Shown: piece by piece, positions 1 to 7,690 of the stretch | Layout: every line of letters starts with the position of its first letter | Position numbering within the stretch: the first letter of the stretch is position 1 | NCBI GenBank assembly: GCA_017631745.1 | Contig: JAGBSR010000239.1 | Location: 1-12,952 of the forward strand | Length of the DNA: 12,952 nt | Direction of reading: 5' to 3' | From: Clostridia bacterium | Lineage (GTDB): Bacteria > Bacillota > Clostridia > Oscillospirales > Acutalibacteraceae | Position numbers and translations under genes: made by a program | The notes under the pieces: generated by a model | The model's database searches: none | What the model was told of the DNA's origin: nothing | Seen by the model: only the letters and a program-made list of their open reading frames with translations

Positions 1-1
1 C

Positions 2-913
2 CCCGCATGGCACGCTAAAAAGCAGGGTACACCTACTATGGGTGGTTTAATGTTTATTATCGGCACTATCTTTGCAACTGTGCTTGCAATTCTCATCTGC
101 ATCGCCACAGGCTATTCACCCTTCAGTGATATGGCAGAGCTTAAAAATCAGCAGATTACACGCCTTGTTTCAGGTGTACTGATGGCTTTTTGCTTTGCAC
201 TTGTTGGCTTTGCCGATGACTATATCAAGGTTGTTAAAAAGAGAAATCTCGGTCTTACAGAAATTCAGAAGACTATTCCTCAGGTGCTTATTATTGCCGC
301 ATATTTAGGCGGTCTCATCATTTCAAAGAGCACTTCAATGTTTATTCCTTTTTATGGTAAAGTTGCTCTTGACAGCATTCCGGGTATTATCTTCTTTGTT
401 ATTTTCGGTGTGTGCGTAATTTACGGATGCATTAATGCTGTTAATTTCACTGACGGTGTTGACGGACTTTGCGGCGGTGTAACAGTACCCGTAGGCGCTG
501 CTTTTGCTGTAATCGGTATCATTATGAAGACTACATCAGTCGGCATTCTCGGCGCTGCTCTCTGCGGTGCTTGCATCGGATACTATATCTGGAATCACTA
601 TCCCGCAAAGGTTATGATGGGTGATACAGGCTCAATGTTCCTCGGCGGTATCATTGTAGCTCTCGCTTATGCAATTGAGTGTCCTCTCATTCTTCTTCCT
701 ATCGGTATCGTTTATGTTATCGAGGCTCTCAGCGATGTTATTCAGATCGGTTCAATTAAGATAAGACACAAGAAAGTGTTTAAAATGGCACCTATCCACC
801 ATCACTTTGAGATGTGCGGATGGAGTGAAAAGAAAATCGTCAGAGTGTTCACTCTTGTGAGCACAATCGGCTGTATCATCGGTGTTGCGGCTATGTATCT
901 CACCGTAAAATAA
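2..913 (+). CDS. mraY: MraY, phospho-MurNAc-pentapeptide translocase, 5' end missing
   Basis: MraY is an integral membrane enzyme that transfers phospho-MurNAc-pentapeptide from UDP to undecaprenyl phosphate, making lipid I. The reading frame is open from the first complete codon at position 2. The ATG at 38 is internal, because the residues before it (HAKKQGTPTMGG) form the family signature at the end of the first cytoplasmic loop. Using ATG 38 would cut that motif. The visible part is 303 residues, so roughly the first 20-40 are lost. Family motifs seen are the GFADDYIKV aspartate pair, NFTDGVDGL, MGDTGSMFLGG and the PIHHHFEMCGW histidine cluster near the C terminus, separated by hydrophobic membrane segments. 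All catalytic acidic motifs are intact. ftsW follows after 36 bases, so the two are probably co-transcribed. Identity is very secure from the motifs and the neighbours. Confidence 0.97.
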   Translation, partial: PAWHAKKQGTPTMGGLMFIIGTIFATVLAILICIATGYSPFSDMAELKNQQITRLVSGVLMAFCFALVGFADDYIKVVKKRNLGLTEIQKTIPQVLIIAAYLGGLIISKSTSMFIPFYGKVALDSIPGIIFFVIFGVCVIYGCINAVNFTDGVDGLCGGVTVPVGAAFAVIGIIMKTTSVGILGAALCGACIGYYIWNHYPAKVMMGDTGSMFLGGIIVALAYAIECPLILLPIGIVYVIEALSDVIQIGSIKIRHKKVFKMAPIHHHFEMCGWSEKKIVRVFTLVSTIGCIIGVAAMYLTVK

Positions 914-949
914 TATCAGCCATATCAACAGATTTAGGAGTGAGGAGTT

Positions 950-2203
950 ATGAGCAAGGTCAAAGAAAAGTTGCGTTACCTCTATGACGGCTATGTCATA
1001 AGAGGCAGCTTTGATTTCGTTTTTCTTTGCTGTGTGCTTTTACTTTTTACAATCGGTATTATAATGATGTTTTCTGCAGGCTATGTCTATGCGGAATACA
1101 ACAAGGGCAACGCCACTGTTTTCTTTACAAGTCAGCTTGAAAAGGCAGTTTTAGGCTTTGCGGCTATGATAATACTGAGCAAAATTGACTACAGAATTTT
1201 CAATTCTTTTCTTACAATTATCATAAATATCGGCGCTGTGGGACTTCTCTTCTACGCCCTTTTATCAAACCTCGGCAGCGGCGACCAGGATACAAGCCGT
1301 TGGGTTTATATTTTCGGCATTCAGTTCCAGCCCTCAGAGCTTGCTAAGTTTGCAATTATTCTTCTGATGTCATATCTGATGTGTGTCTTTCAGGCTCAGC
1401 TGAGAGCTCCTGCAGGTAAAAAGGCAGTTCTCAACTTTGAAAGAGACAATCTTCCTAAGTACGAAAGATTTCTTTTTAAACATGTCAGAGGTCAGAAAGC
1501 CGCTTGCACAGTTCTCGCTTTGTCGGTAGGTTTCTATTGCGGACTCGTACTTTTGGAAAAGCACTACAGTGCGGCGATACTCATAATGCTTATGGGCATA
1601 TCAATGCTCTGGCTCAGCGGCACAAGAGGCAGATATTTTGCTATAGTTCTCAGCCTTATGGCTCTTGTTGTTACGGTGGTACTCCTCAAGCCCGATATTC
1701 TTTCAGGCTTCGGCTTTGCAGAAAGCCGTATTATGGCATTTCTCGATAAGGACAATCCCGAATACATTGATGCAAGACGACAGACCGTCAACGGCCTTTA
1801 TGCTATCGGCTCAGGCGGACTTTTCGGTGTGGGACTTGGCAACTCAAAACAAAAACAGCTCTATATCGCAGAGCCTCATAACGACTTTATTTTCCCCGTT
1901 GTAATTGAAGAGCTCGGCTTTATCGGTGCGGCATTCATTCTTTGTCTTTTTGCTTTTCTTATTTACAGAGGCTACAAGATTGCAATACGCAGTAAAGACT
2001 ATTTCGGCTCACTTCTTGTAATGGGCATAATGATTCAGATAGCTCTTCAGGTTATCATCAATATTGCCGTTGTAACGGATATGATACCTAATACCGGTAT
2101 GGCGCTTCCTTTCTTCAGCTTCGGCGGCACGGCGATAATAGTATTGCTGGCGGAAATGGGTGTTGTTTTATCCGTGTCAAGAAAGTCGTCGATTTCAAAA
2201 TAA
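950..2203 (+). CDS. ftsW: FtsW, SEDS-family septal peptidoglycan glycosyltransferase
   Basis: This 417-residue polytopic membrane protein belongs to the SEDS family (FtsW/RodA/SpoVE), which polymerises lipid II into glycan strands with a partner class B penicillin-binding protein. Many hydrophobic segments are visible from about residue 22 to 410. Family motifs include PSELAKFAI near residue 128, GVGLGNSKQKQLYIAEPHNDF followed by EELG around 293-323, and the C-terminal NTGMALPFFSFGGTA around 381-395. A basic hydrophilic loop at about 150-183 is longer than in many FtsW proteins. Two ribosome-binding sites precede the ATG (AGGAG at 936-940 and GAGGAG at 942-947). FtsW is preferred over RodA or SpoVE because the gene lies between mraY and murG; sequence alone separates these paralogues poorly. 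murG starts 14 bases downstream. Confidence 0.9.
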   Translation: MSKVKEKLRYLYDGYVIRGSFDFVFLCCVLLLFTIGIIMMFSAGYVYAEYNKGNATVFFTSQLEKAVLGFAAMIILSKIDYRIFNSFLTIIINIGAVGLLFYALLSNLGSGDQDTSRWVYIFGIQFQPSELAKFAIILLMSYLMCVFQAQLRAPAGKKAVLNFERDNLPKYERFLFKHVRGQKAACTVLALSVGFYCGLVLLEKHYSAAILIMLMGISMLWLSGTRGRYFAIVLSLMALVVTVVLLKPDILSGFGFAESRIMAFLDKDNPEYIDARRQTVNGLYAIGSGGLFGVGLGNSKQKQLYIAEPHNDFIFPVVIEELGFIGAAFILCLFAFLIYRGYKIAIRSKDYFGSLLVMGIMIQIALQVIINIAVVTDMIPNTGMALPFFSFGGTAIIVLLAEMGVVLSVSRKSSISK

Positions 2204-2217
2204 AGGAGAGTTAACCT

Positions 2218-3333
2218 ATGAAAATATTATTTGCCGCAGGCGGTACAGGCGGACACATCAACCCTGCACTTGCAACAGCAGGGGAGATAAGAGAAAGATA
2301 TCCCGATGCTGAAATCCTTTTTGTAGGCACAAAAGATAAAATGGAAGCAAAGCTTGTACCCGCTGCAGGCTTTGATTTCACTACTATCAGAATTTCAGGC
2401 TTTCAGAGAAAAATCAGCATTGAAAATATAATCAGAAACTTAAAGACTATCTTCTATCTTCTTTTCTGCACATTCAGTGTTAAGAAGATTCTTAAGAAGT
2501 TCAAGCCTGATGTTGTTGTGGGCTTCGGCGGCTATGTCAGCGGACCCGTTGTAAGAACAGCGGCAAAGATGGGCATTCCCACCGCTATACACGAGCAGAA
2601 TGCATATCCCGGCATCACAAATAAGACTCTTGCTAAAATTGTTGATAAGGTAATGCTTACAGCAGAAGAAGCCGAGAAATATATGCAGTGTAAAAATCCA
2701 CCTGCAGTTACAGGACTTCCCGTAAGAGGTGAAATGCTCAGAGCAGACAGAGATTTTGCAAGAGCAAAGCTCGGCATCAGAGACGATCAGAAGCTTGTTC
2801 TTTCAATGGGTGGTAGTCTCGGCGCAATGACAATCAACAATGCAATGGTTGATCTGATTACAGACAATTACAAAAACAACAGCTTATATTTCATTCACGC
2901 TATGGGTCAGTACGGCTTATGGGTACCCGATAAGCTCAAAGAAAACGGTGTTGACACAGATGCCGCAAATCTCGAGCTTCGTGAGTATATCAGTGATATG
3001 GATGTGTGTATGCCTGCGGCCGATGTTGTTATCTGCCGTGCAGGTGCAAGCTCACTTTCAGAGCTTCAGGCCCTTGGTAAGGCATCGATTCTTGTGCCGT
3101 CTCCCAATGTTGCGGAAAATCACCAGTACCACAATGCAATGGCTCTTGTAAATAAGGGTGCTGCTCTTATCATTGAAGAAAAAGACCTTACCAAAGAGAA
3201 AATGCAGAGCCTTTTCGATTCTCTTGTAAACAACGACGAAAACAGACTCAGTATAGAAGCCAATGCAAAAGCAATGGCAGTTATCGATGCAAAAGAAAAA
3301 ATTGCAGATATCGTTCTTTCGCTGATAAAATAA
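2218..3333 (+). CDS. murG: MurG, UDP-GlcNAc:lipid I N-acetylglucosaminyltransferase
   Basis: MurG adds GlcNAc to lipid I on the inner face of the membrane to make lipid II, the substrate that FtsW polymerises. The 371-residue protein has normal family length and a two-domain GT-B layout. The N-terminal domain carries the glycine loop AAGGTGGHINPA (residues 6-17), GFGGYVSGP (102-110) and HEQNAYPG (125-132). The C-terminal nucleotide-sugar domain carries GGSLGA (198-203), CRAGASSLSEL (273-283) and ENHQYHNA (300-307). All of these match the conserved acceptor-, membrane- and UDP-GlcNAc-binding loops. AAGGAG at 2203-2208 overlaps the ftsW stop codon and lies 9 bases before the ATG, so translation is probably coupled to ftsW. 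It is followed after 48 bases by the damaged murA. Nothing in the gene itself looks abnormal. Confidence 0.97.
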   Translation: MKILFAAGGTGGHINPALATAGEIRERYPDAEILFVGTKDKMEAKLVPAAGFDFTTIRISGFQRKISIENIIRNLKTIFYLLFCTFSVKKILKKFKPDVVVGFGGYVSGPVVRTAAKMGIPTAIHEQNAYPGITNKTLAKIVDKVMLTAEEAEKYMQCKNPPAVTGLPVRGEMLRADRDFARAKLGIRDDQKLVLSMGGSLGAMTINNAMVDLITDNYKNNSLYFIHAMGQYGLWVPDKLKENGVDTDAANLELREYISDMDVCMPAADVVICRAGASSLSELQALGKASILVPSPNVAENHQYHNAMALVNKGAALIIEEKDLTKEKMQSLFDSLVNNDENRLSIEANAKAMAVIDAKEKIADIVLSLIK

Positions 3334-3341
3334 TCACAAAA

Positions 3342-3379
3342 AATCACTTTTTCGCATAACATAGGGTGAAAGGGTGATT
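3342..3379 (+). promoter_or_regulatory. Hairpin covering the murA ribosome-binding site
   Basis: Bases 3342-3355 can pair with 3366-3379 to give a 14-bp stem, with three G-U wobbles and a 10-base loop. The 3' arm includes the purine-rich AAAGGG (3369-3374), the best Shine-Dalgarno candidate for the GTG start at 3382. If the stem forms in the mRNA it would hide the murA ribosome-binding site. The pairing is read directly from the sequence. A role in setting MurA output relative to MurG is inference. No long T tract follows, so it is not a terminator. Confidence 0.5.
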
Positions 3380-3381
3380 AT

Positions 3382-4640
3382 GTGCAACACATTGTTATTA
3401 ACGGCTCAAAGCAGCTCAAGGGTGAAATTGATGTTCAGGGGTCGAAGAACAGTTCTTTGCCAATTTTAGCGGCAACGGTACTTGTTAAAGGTGTCAGTGT
3501 GATACATAACTGCCCCGATTTAAGCGATGTCAGAGCTGCAGTTAAAATCCTCGAGCACTTAGGCTGTAGGTAAAAAGAGAAAATAACACGCTTACAGTTG
3601 ATTCTTCGGCTGTTTTGTGTTATAATATACCGGATTGTCTGATGAGAGAAATGCGCTCTTCCATAGTTTTTCTCGGCTCGGTACTTGGCCGAACGGGCAG
3701 GGCAGTGCTGTCTTCACCCGGCGGATGCGAAATAGGTCTCAGGCCTATTGATCTGCATCTGAGCTCTCTTCGCTCTCTTGGAGTGAGTATAGACGAAAGC
3801 CACGGCGAGATAAACTGCCGTTTGGATAAGCACATTTCAGGCGGAGTAATCAGTCTGTCATTTCCCAGTGTGGGAGCGACGGAAAACATTATTCTTGCCT
3901 GCTGTCTTTCAAAGGGCAGAACAGTTATTCTCAATGCTGCAAGAGAGCCCGAAATTAAGGACCTTGCAGATTTTCTGAATATCTGCGGAGGAAAAATCAG
4001 CATAGGCACTCACGGTACAGTGATAATCGACGGTGTAACTGAGCTTCATTCGGCAGAGCACAGAGTGATACCTGACAGAATAGTAGCACTGACTTATATG
4101 AGTGCGGTGACATCTGCCAAGGGTCAGGTAACACTCAGAAATGTGGACACATCAGCATTTATGTCAGCCATACCGCTTTTTGAAAGTATGGGCTGTGAAA
4201 TAAAAGACCAACGCGATGTTCTCACAATCAGTATGAAACGTCGTCCCAAAGCGATCCGCGATGTAAGGACAATGCCTTACCCGGGCTTTCCTACAGACGC
4301 ACAGGCGCCTCTGATGGCAGTGCTGTGCAAGGGCGAGGGCACATCGGTTATGGTTGAGAACATTTTTGAAAGCAGATTCAAGCATGTACCCGAGCTTATG
4401 AGAATGGGTGCAAGAATAAAAATAGAAGGCAAAGTGGCTTTAATAGACGGAAGTGAAAATCTCTATGCGGCGGCTGTCACAGCTCCCGATTTAAGAGGCG
4501 GAGCGGCGCTTGTGATTGCTGCACTGAGTGCTCAGGGCGAAACGGTTATCGGCGGTATTTGGCATATAGACAGAGGCTATGAAAATATCGAAAAGACCCT
4601 GTCGGTACTGGGCGCAGATATAAAAAGAATTCCGATATAA
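3382..4640 (+). pseudogene. murA: MurA, UDP-GlcNAc 1-carboxyvinyltransferase, interrupted by one frameshift
   Basis: MurA transfers enolpyruvate from PEP to UDP-GlcNAc, the first committed step of peptidoglycan precursor synthesis. The gene is in two frames. Residues 1-63 run from a GTG start at 3382 to a TAA at 3571-3573. The rest continues in another frame from about 3570 to the TAA at 4638-4640. One extra base after the AGG at 3568-3570 restores a continuous protein of about 419 residues, normal for the family. Active-site features are all intact: Lys22-Asn23 in GSKNSSLP, the catalytic-loop cysteine in PGGCEIGLRP (about residue 116), the FPTDAQAP aspartate, and the arginines in ESRFKHVPEL, DLRGG and IDRGYE. 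No second lesion is seen. There is no slippery heptamer before the stop, so programmed frameshifting is unlikely. A sequencing or assembly error, or a very recent mutation with a second murA elsewhere, are the main explanations. Confidence 0.9.
3598..3626 (+). promoter_or_regulatory. Promoter-like sequence inside murA
   Basis: TTGATT (3598-3603) and TATAAT (3621-3626) are separated by 17 bases, with a TG two bases before the -10, which is close to a sigma-A consensus. It lies within conserved murA coding sequence just after the frameshift, so the match may be a chance result of codons for VDSSAVLCYN. If active it would drive the 3' part of murA and divIB. Confidence 0.25.
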
Positions 4641-4644
4641 AGTC

Positions 4645-4668
4645 AGGGGCGCATCATTGCGCTCTTTT
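4645..4668 (+). terminator. Weak terminator or attenuator between murA and divIB
   Basis: An 8-bp GC-rich stem (4645-4652 with 4659-4666, including two G-U pairs) closes a six-base loop and runs into TTTT at 4665-4668. It lies 5 bases after the murA stop and before the divIB ribosome-binding site. The T tract is short, so partial termination or mRNA stabilisation is more likely than a full stop. I see no strong promoter between it and divIB. Confidence 0.45.
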
Positions 4669-4694
4669 AGTAATTTAAGGGAGGTGTAAGACAG

Positions 4695-5966
4695 ATGAAC
4701 AAGGGTGCATTCGGCGGCTATAATAAGCCGAATTTTCAGCCTAAAAATTTAACGTCGGATATGTGGGAACCCATATCCGCTACCAACAATTTCTCTGCCT
4801 ACACACCCGAAAAGCCTGTGGCTCAGAGTCAAAACACTTTTGTCGGTACGCGTCGAACCGCAGCTGATAAGGGCTCCGCTTCGCCCGCCGAGAAAGCAAG
4901 TGCAAAAAAGAATTCCACTGTAAAAAAAGACAACACATCTTCTAAAATAAAAAATAGCCTTTCCAAGCAAAAAACAAAGGCTCAGCCAAAGACACAAGAA
5001 AAAACACAGCCGAAGAAAAAAGCTTCGGTGCAGGCTCAGGAAAGACCTATAAGCAGCGGCAGAGTACCTCAGCCCTCTAAAGGAAAAAAAGCCAAGGTAC
5101 CCACAAAAAGAGAGCTTAACCTGAGAGAAAAAAGACGTCAGAAAATTAATAAGGCTTATGTCAGACTCGTAAAAAACGGCAAGTCAGCCGATGAGGCAAG
5201 AGTAATACTTACAAGAAGAAAAATCAGACTCAAGAGAATAAAGACCTTCGGAACGGTTGCGTTTTTCTTCCTTTTTGCTCTGAGCTTTATGCTCAGCTAC
5301 AGCTACTATCAGGGCGCTGAGATAACGGATATCGTTATAGTCGGCGATGAGGTCTATTCTGAAGCTGAAATTCTTGAAGCGGCTCAGCTTAGCACAGGTA
5401 TGAATATGCTCACAGTCCGCGAGAAAAAGCTCAACAGCGATGTTACCAAGCTGCTACCCTTCATATCCGAAATCGGCGTTGATTACAGATTGCCCGATAC
5501 AATTGCTCTTGATATAGTAGCAACTCAGGCTCAGCTTATTCTCAAGTGCGAAAAGAAATACATCTGTGTTGATGAGTCGGGCAAGGTAGTTTCAGATAAA
5601 AAGAAAAAGCTTGCAGAAGGGCAGTTCCTTGTGCAGGGTCTTACCGAGCAGGAATATATTGTAGGAGAGACCTTTGCTGTCAGTGAAGAGAATGCTGAAA
5701 GATATAAGATTGCCCGTGAATTTGCAAAGGTTACGGCAGATGCCGGAACACTTAACTACGGTGTGCTTGACCTTAAGGATATGAATGACATCACTTTCAC
5801 ATATCGCTCAAAAATCCGACTCTATCTCGGTGACGGCACAAATATCGAAACAAAGCTCAGACACGCTGTCGAAATTATGGAATCTTCTGATATAGGCGAT
5901 AAGACCGGATATATCAACTTAAAATATGACATCGGAGCATATTTTATGGAAGGAAGTATGAAATAA
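4695..5966 (+). CDS. divIB: DivIB/FtsQ-type division protein with long basic N-terminal region
   Basis: DivIB/FtsQ is a bitopic membrane protein that links early and late parts of the divisome with DivIC/FtsB and FtsL. The 423-residue protein begins with about 180 hydrophilic residues rich in Lys, Ser, Pro and Gln and low in complexity, presumably a disordered cytoplasmic tail. A single hydrophobic segment follows at about 184-204. Next comes a POTRA-like region at about 208-275, starting ITDIVIVGDEVYSEAEIL and ending RLPDTIALDIV. The remainder, to the C terminus, resembles the FtsQ beta domain. The start is supported by AAGGGAGGT at 4677-4685. Sequence conservation in this family is low, so the call rests on topology, the POTRA pattern and the position between murA and ftsZ. 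The N-terminal tail is much longer than in E. coli FtsQ, but long basic tails are common in Gram-positive DivIB. Confidence 0.87.
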   Translation: MNKGAFGGYNKPNFQPKNLTSDMWEPISATNNFSAYTPEKPVAQSQNTFVGTRRTAADKGSASPAEKASAKKNSTVKKDNTSSKIKNSLSKQKTKAQPKTQEKTQPKKKASVQAQERPISSGRVPQPSKGKKAKVPTKRELNLREKRRQKINKAYVRLVKNGKSADEARVILTRRKIRLKRIKTFGTVAFFFLFALSFMLSYSYYQGAEITDIVIVGDEVYSEAEILEAAQLSTGMNMLTVREKKLNSDVTKLLPFISEIGVDYRLPDTIALDIVATQAQLILKCEKKYICVDESGKVVSDKKKKLAEGQFLVQGLTEQEYIVGETFAVSEENAERYKIAREFAKVTADAGTLNYGVLDLKDMNDITFTYRSKIRLYLGDGTNIETKLRHAVEIMESSDIGDKTGYINLKYDIGAYFMEGSMK

Positions 5967-5999
5967 AGCGATTTTTACAAAAATACACAAAAAAATTAC

Positions 6000-6016
6000 A
6001 AATCTTATTAAGATTT
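6000..6016. repeat. 8-bp inverted repeat upstream of the ftsZ promoter
   Basis: AAATCTTA (6000-6007) and TAAGATTT (6009-6016) form a perfect AT-rich inverted repeat around one central base. It ends 4 bases before the ftsZ -35 box. A short dyad at that position could be an operator, but it could also be chance in an AT-rich gap. No known binding motif is recognised. Confidence 0.35.
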
Positions 6017-6020
6017 ATTC

Positions 6021-6049
6021 TTGTATTTTGCGAAAGTTCGTGTTATAAT
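6021..6049 (+). promoter_or_regulatory. ftsZ promoter (sigma-A type, extended -10)
   Basis: TTGTAT (6021-6026) and a perfect TATAAT (6044-6049) are separated by 17 bases, with TG two bases upstream of the -10. The expected start near 6056 gives ftsZ a leader of about 100 bases. This suggests ftsZ can be transcribed independently of the upstream cell-wall genes. Confidence 0.75.
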
Positions 6050-6082
6050 AAACTGAATTATGATTATAAGTGTCTCTATGTC

Positions 6083-6111
6083 TTAATTAAAAATACGGAG
6101 TCGGTTATAAT
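6083..6111 (+). promoter_or_regulatory. Possible second ftsZ promoter
   Basis: A perfect TATAAT at 6106-6111 lies 46 bases before the ftsZ start, with a weak TTAATT at 6083-6088 at 17-base spacing. The -35 match is poor and the region is AT-rich, so this is much less certain than the promoter at 6021-6049. Confidence 0.3.
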
Positions 6112-6156
6112 AATATCGAAAATTATTCTCAAATATATATAACAGGAGGAAGTAAA

Positions 6157-7530
6157 ATGGGCTTCATAATGGACAATGAAAACATTTCCTACAACCAGAT
6201 CAGAGTTGTTGGTGTAGGTGGCGGCGGCGGTAACGCAATCAATGGAATGGTTGAGTCAGGTATTGTCGGCGTAGAATTCCTTTCCATCAACACAGACAGA
6301 CAGATTCTCGAAAACTCAAAGGCAACACATAAAATCCAGATCGGCGAAAAGGTAACAGGCTGCATGGGTGCAGGCGGTGATCCTGCAGTAGGCAGAAAGG
6401 CTGCTGAAGAAAGCCGTGATGTTATTGCTGATGCACTCCGCGGTGCAGATATGGTATTCATCACAGCCGGTATGGGCGGCGGTACAGGTACAGGTGCAGC
6501 TCCCGTTGTTGCTGAAGTAGCAAGAGAGCTCGGTGCTCTTACTGTCGGTATCGTTACAAAACCCTTCAAGTTTGAAGGCAGAAAACGTATGGACCAGGCA
6601 GAAGAGGGTATCAGAGACCTCGAAAAATATGTTGACTCACTTATCGTTATCCCCAACGAAAGACTTAAGCTTCTCGGTGATAAGTCACTCAGCGTTAAGG
6701 ATGCTTTCTCAAAGGCAAACGATGTACTCTGGCAGGGTGTTAAGAGTATTTCAGATACAATCAAGGTTCCCGGTTACATCAACCTCGACTTTGCTGATAT
6801 CAAGAGCGTAATGAAGGATGCAGGCCGTGCACATATGGGTATCGGTCGCGGCAGAGGTGCAGACTGTGCAGCTGAAGCTACAAAGCAGGCTATCACAAGT
6901 CCCCTTCTTGAAACAGCTATCGACGGTGCAAGCGGCGTAATCATCAATGTTACTTGCTCAAGCGATATGTCACTTGATATGATCGAGCAGGCAGGTGCTC
7001 TTATCTCCGATGCATCACATCCCGATGCAAACATCATCTTCGGTTCAGTATTTGACGAAGATATGGGCGACGAAATGCTTATCACTGTTATCGCAACAGG
7101 TTTCGGCGGTGCAACTCAGACTCAGGCAGCTCCCTCAGCAACTGCACAGACAGCTCCTGCAACTGCTCCCGAGTTTATCAGCCAGGCTGCTGCATCAGCT
7201 AATGATACAATCTTCGGCTCAATGAGCAAAGAGGCTGTTGACTTTGCTTCAACAAAGTTCGGTCAGTCATTCGTTTCAATCTTCGAGCAGGCTGCAGCTG
7301 CTGCAAACGGCAAGGCTCCCGCAGCTCCTGTATTCCCCGAAATGCCTCTCGATCCCGTTCCTGCTGCTCCCGTGGCAGAAACACCTGCAGCTCCCGCTAA
7401 GGAAACACAGGCTTTCGATGTAATCGAAACTCCTGCTAAGAAGTCAGGCTCCATCTTTGATGATCCCGATGAAGACGAAAGCGATGTACTTCCCGTATTT
7501 AAGGGCCGCAATATCTTCGGCAACAACTAA
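6157..7530 (+). CDS. ftsZ: FtsZ, tubulin-like cell division GTPase
   Basis: FtsZ polymerises at mid-cell with GTP to form the Z ring that recruits the divisome. The globular GTPase spans about residues 12-315. It has GVGGGGGNAI at the nucleotide-binding start, the tubulin signature GGGTGTGAAP (107-116), the NxxR-type NERL loop (167-170) and the T7 loop NLDFAD (209-214) with its catalytic aspartates. AGGAGGA at 6144-6150 supports ATG 6157; a second ATG at 6169 is possible but worse placed. At 457 residues it is longer than most FtsZ proteins. The extra length is an Ala/Pro/Thr/Gln-rich linker of about 125 residues, with an amphipathic-looking stretch at about 337-386. The protein ends in DVLPVFKGRNIF, matching the short C-terminal peptide that binds partners such as SepF or FtsA. 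ftsA is not adjacent. Transcription probably ends at the hairpin at 7563-7598. Confidence 0.97.
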   Translation: MGFIMDNENISYNQIRVVGVGGGGGNAINGMVESGIVGVEFLSINTDRQILENSKATHKIQIGEKVTGCMGAGGDPAVGRKAAEESRDVIADALRGADMVFITAGMGGGTGTGAAPVVAEVARELGALTVGIVTKPFKFEGRKRMDQAEEGIRDLEKYVDSLIVIPNERLKLLGDKSLSVKDAFSKANDVLWQGVKSISDTIKVPGYINLDFADIKSVMKDAGRAHMGIGRGRGADCAAEATKQAITSPLLETAIDGASGVIINVTCSSDMSLDMIEQAGALISDASHPDANIIFGSVFDEDMGDEMLITVIATGFGGATQTQAAPSATAQTAPATAPEFISQAAASANDTIFGSMSKEAVDFASTKFGQSFVSIFEQAAAAANGKAPAAPVFPEMPLDPVPAAPVAETPAAPAKETQAFDVIETPAKKSGSIFDDPDEDESDVLPVFKGRNIFGNN

Positions 7531-7538
7531 GACTGCCG

Positions 7539-7589
7539 ATAACAGCACAATAACACAAATAAAAGGCTGCTCCTTAACGGTGTAGCCTT
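7539..7589. repeat. 51-bp direct repeat, copy 1
   Basis: This 51-base block matches 7691-7741 at 50 of 51 positions; the only difference is T at 7571 against A at 7723. The copies start 152 bases apart. Each holds an 11-bp hairpin stem at its 3' end. The near identity points to a recent duplication or an insertion that copied its flank. Confidence 0.9.
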
Positions 7590-7598
7590 ATTTTATTT
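7563..7598 (+). terminator. ftsZ rho-independent terminator
   Basis: Bases 7563-7573 pair with 7579-7589 around the loop TTAAC, with one G-U pair and one T-T mismatch. The stem is preceded by AAATAAAA and followed by ATTTTATTT. A-rich flanking on one side and T-rich on the other let it work on both strands. It lies 32 bases after the ftsZ stop codon. Confidence 0.75.
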
Positions 7599-7690
7599 GT
7601 TTGACGTTTTTTTGTCTCTCGCAGTACCCTCGTACAGCTTCGAGCTAACAAAACGCCATTTTGCACTATTCTCGGCAGTCTTGAATCTGC

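Larger units (their letters stand above)
7529..7682. repeat. Unit bracketed by an 11-bp inverted repeat after ftsZ
   Basis: The 11 bases at 7529-7539, which begin inside the ftsZ stop codon, are repeated in inverted orientation at 7672-7682, and the match extends to 13 of 14. The enclosed DNA holds the first 51-bp repeat and several very short dyads, but no credible gene. A reading frame on the minus strand (7593-7805) crosses it and has no ribosome-binding site or recognisable domain. The layout suggests a small non-coding repeat element that could form a cruciform or long RNA hairpin. Whether it is dispersed in the genome cannot be seen here. Confidence 0.5.

Noticed and set aside
38..40. 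ATG at 38 as the start of mraY
   Set aside because: The frame is open upstream and encodes the conserved HAKKQGTPTMGG motif, so this Met is internal and the gene is cut by the window edge.
3568..3578. Programmed -1 ribosomal frameshifting in murA
   Set aside because: The A-rich stretch comes at and after the stop codon, and no X-XXY-YYZ heptamer in the upstream frame precedes it. A base loss explains the split more simply.
6189..6764. Long minus-strand frame opposite ftsZ (191 codons)
   Set aside because: It is a shadow of the strong codon bias in ftsZ, with no start context or plausible domain.
7529..7682. Transposon or CRISPR origin for the repeat region
   Set aside because: There are no transposase remnants, no target-site duplication next to the inverted repeats, and only two direct repeats with one long spacer, so neither label is supported.
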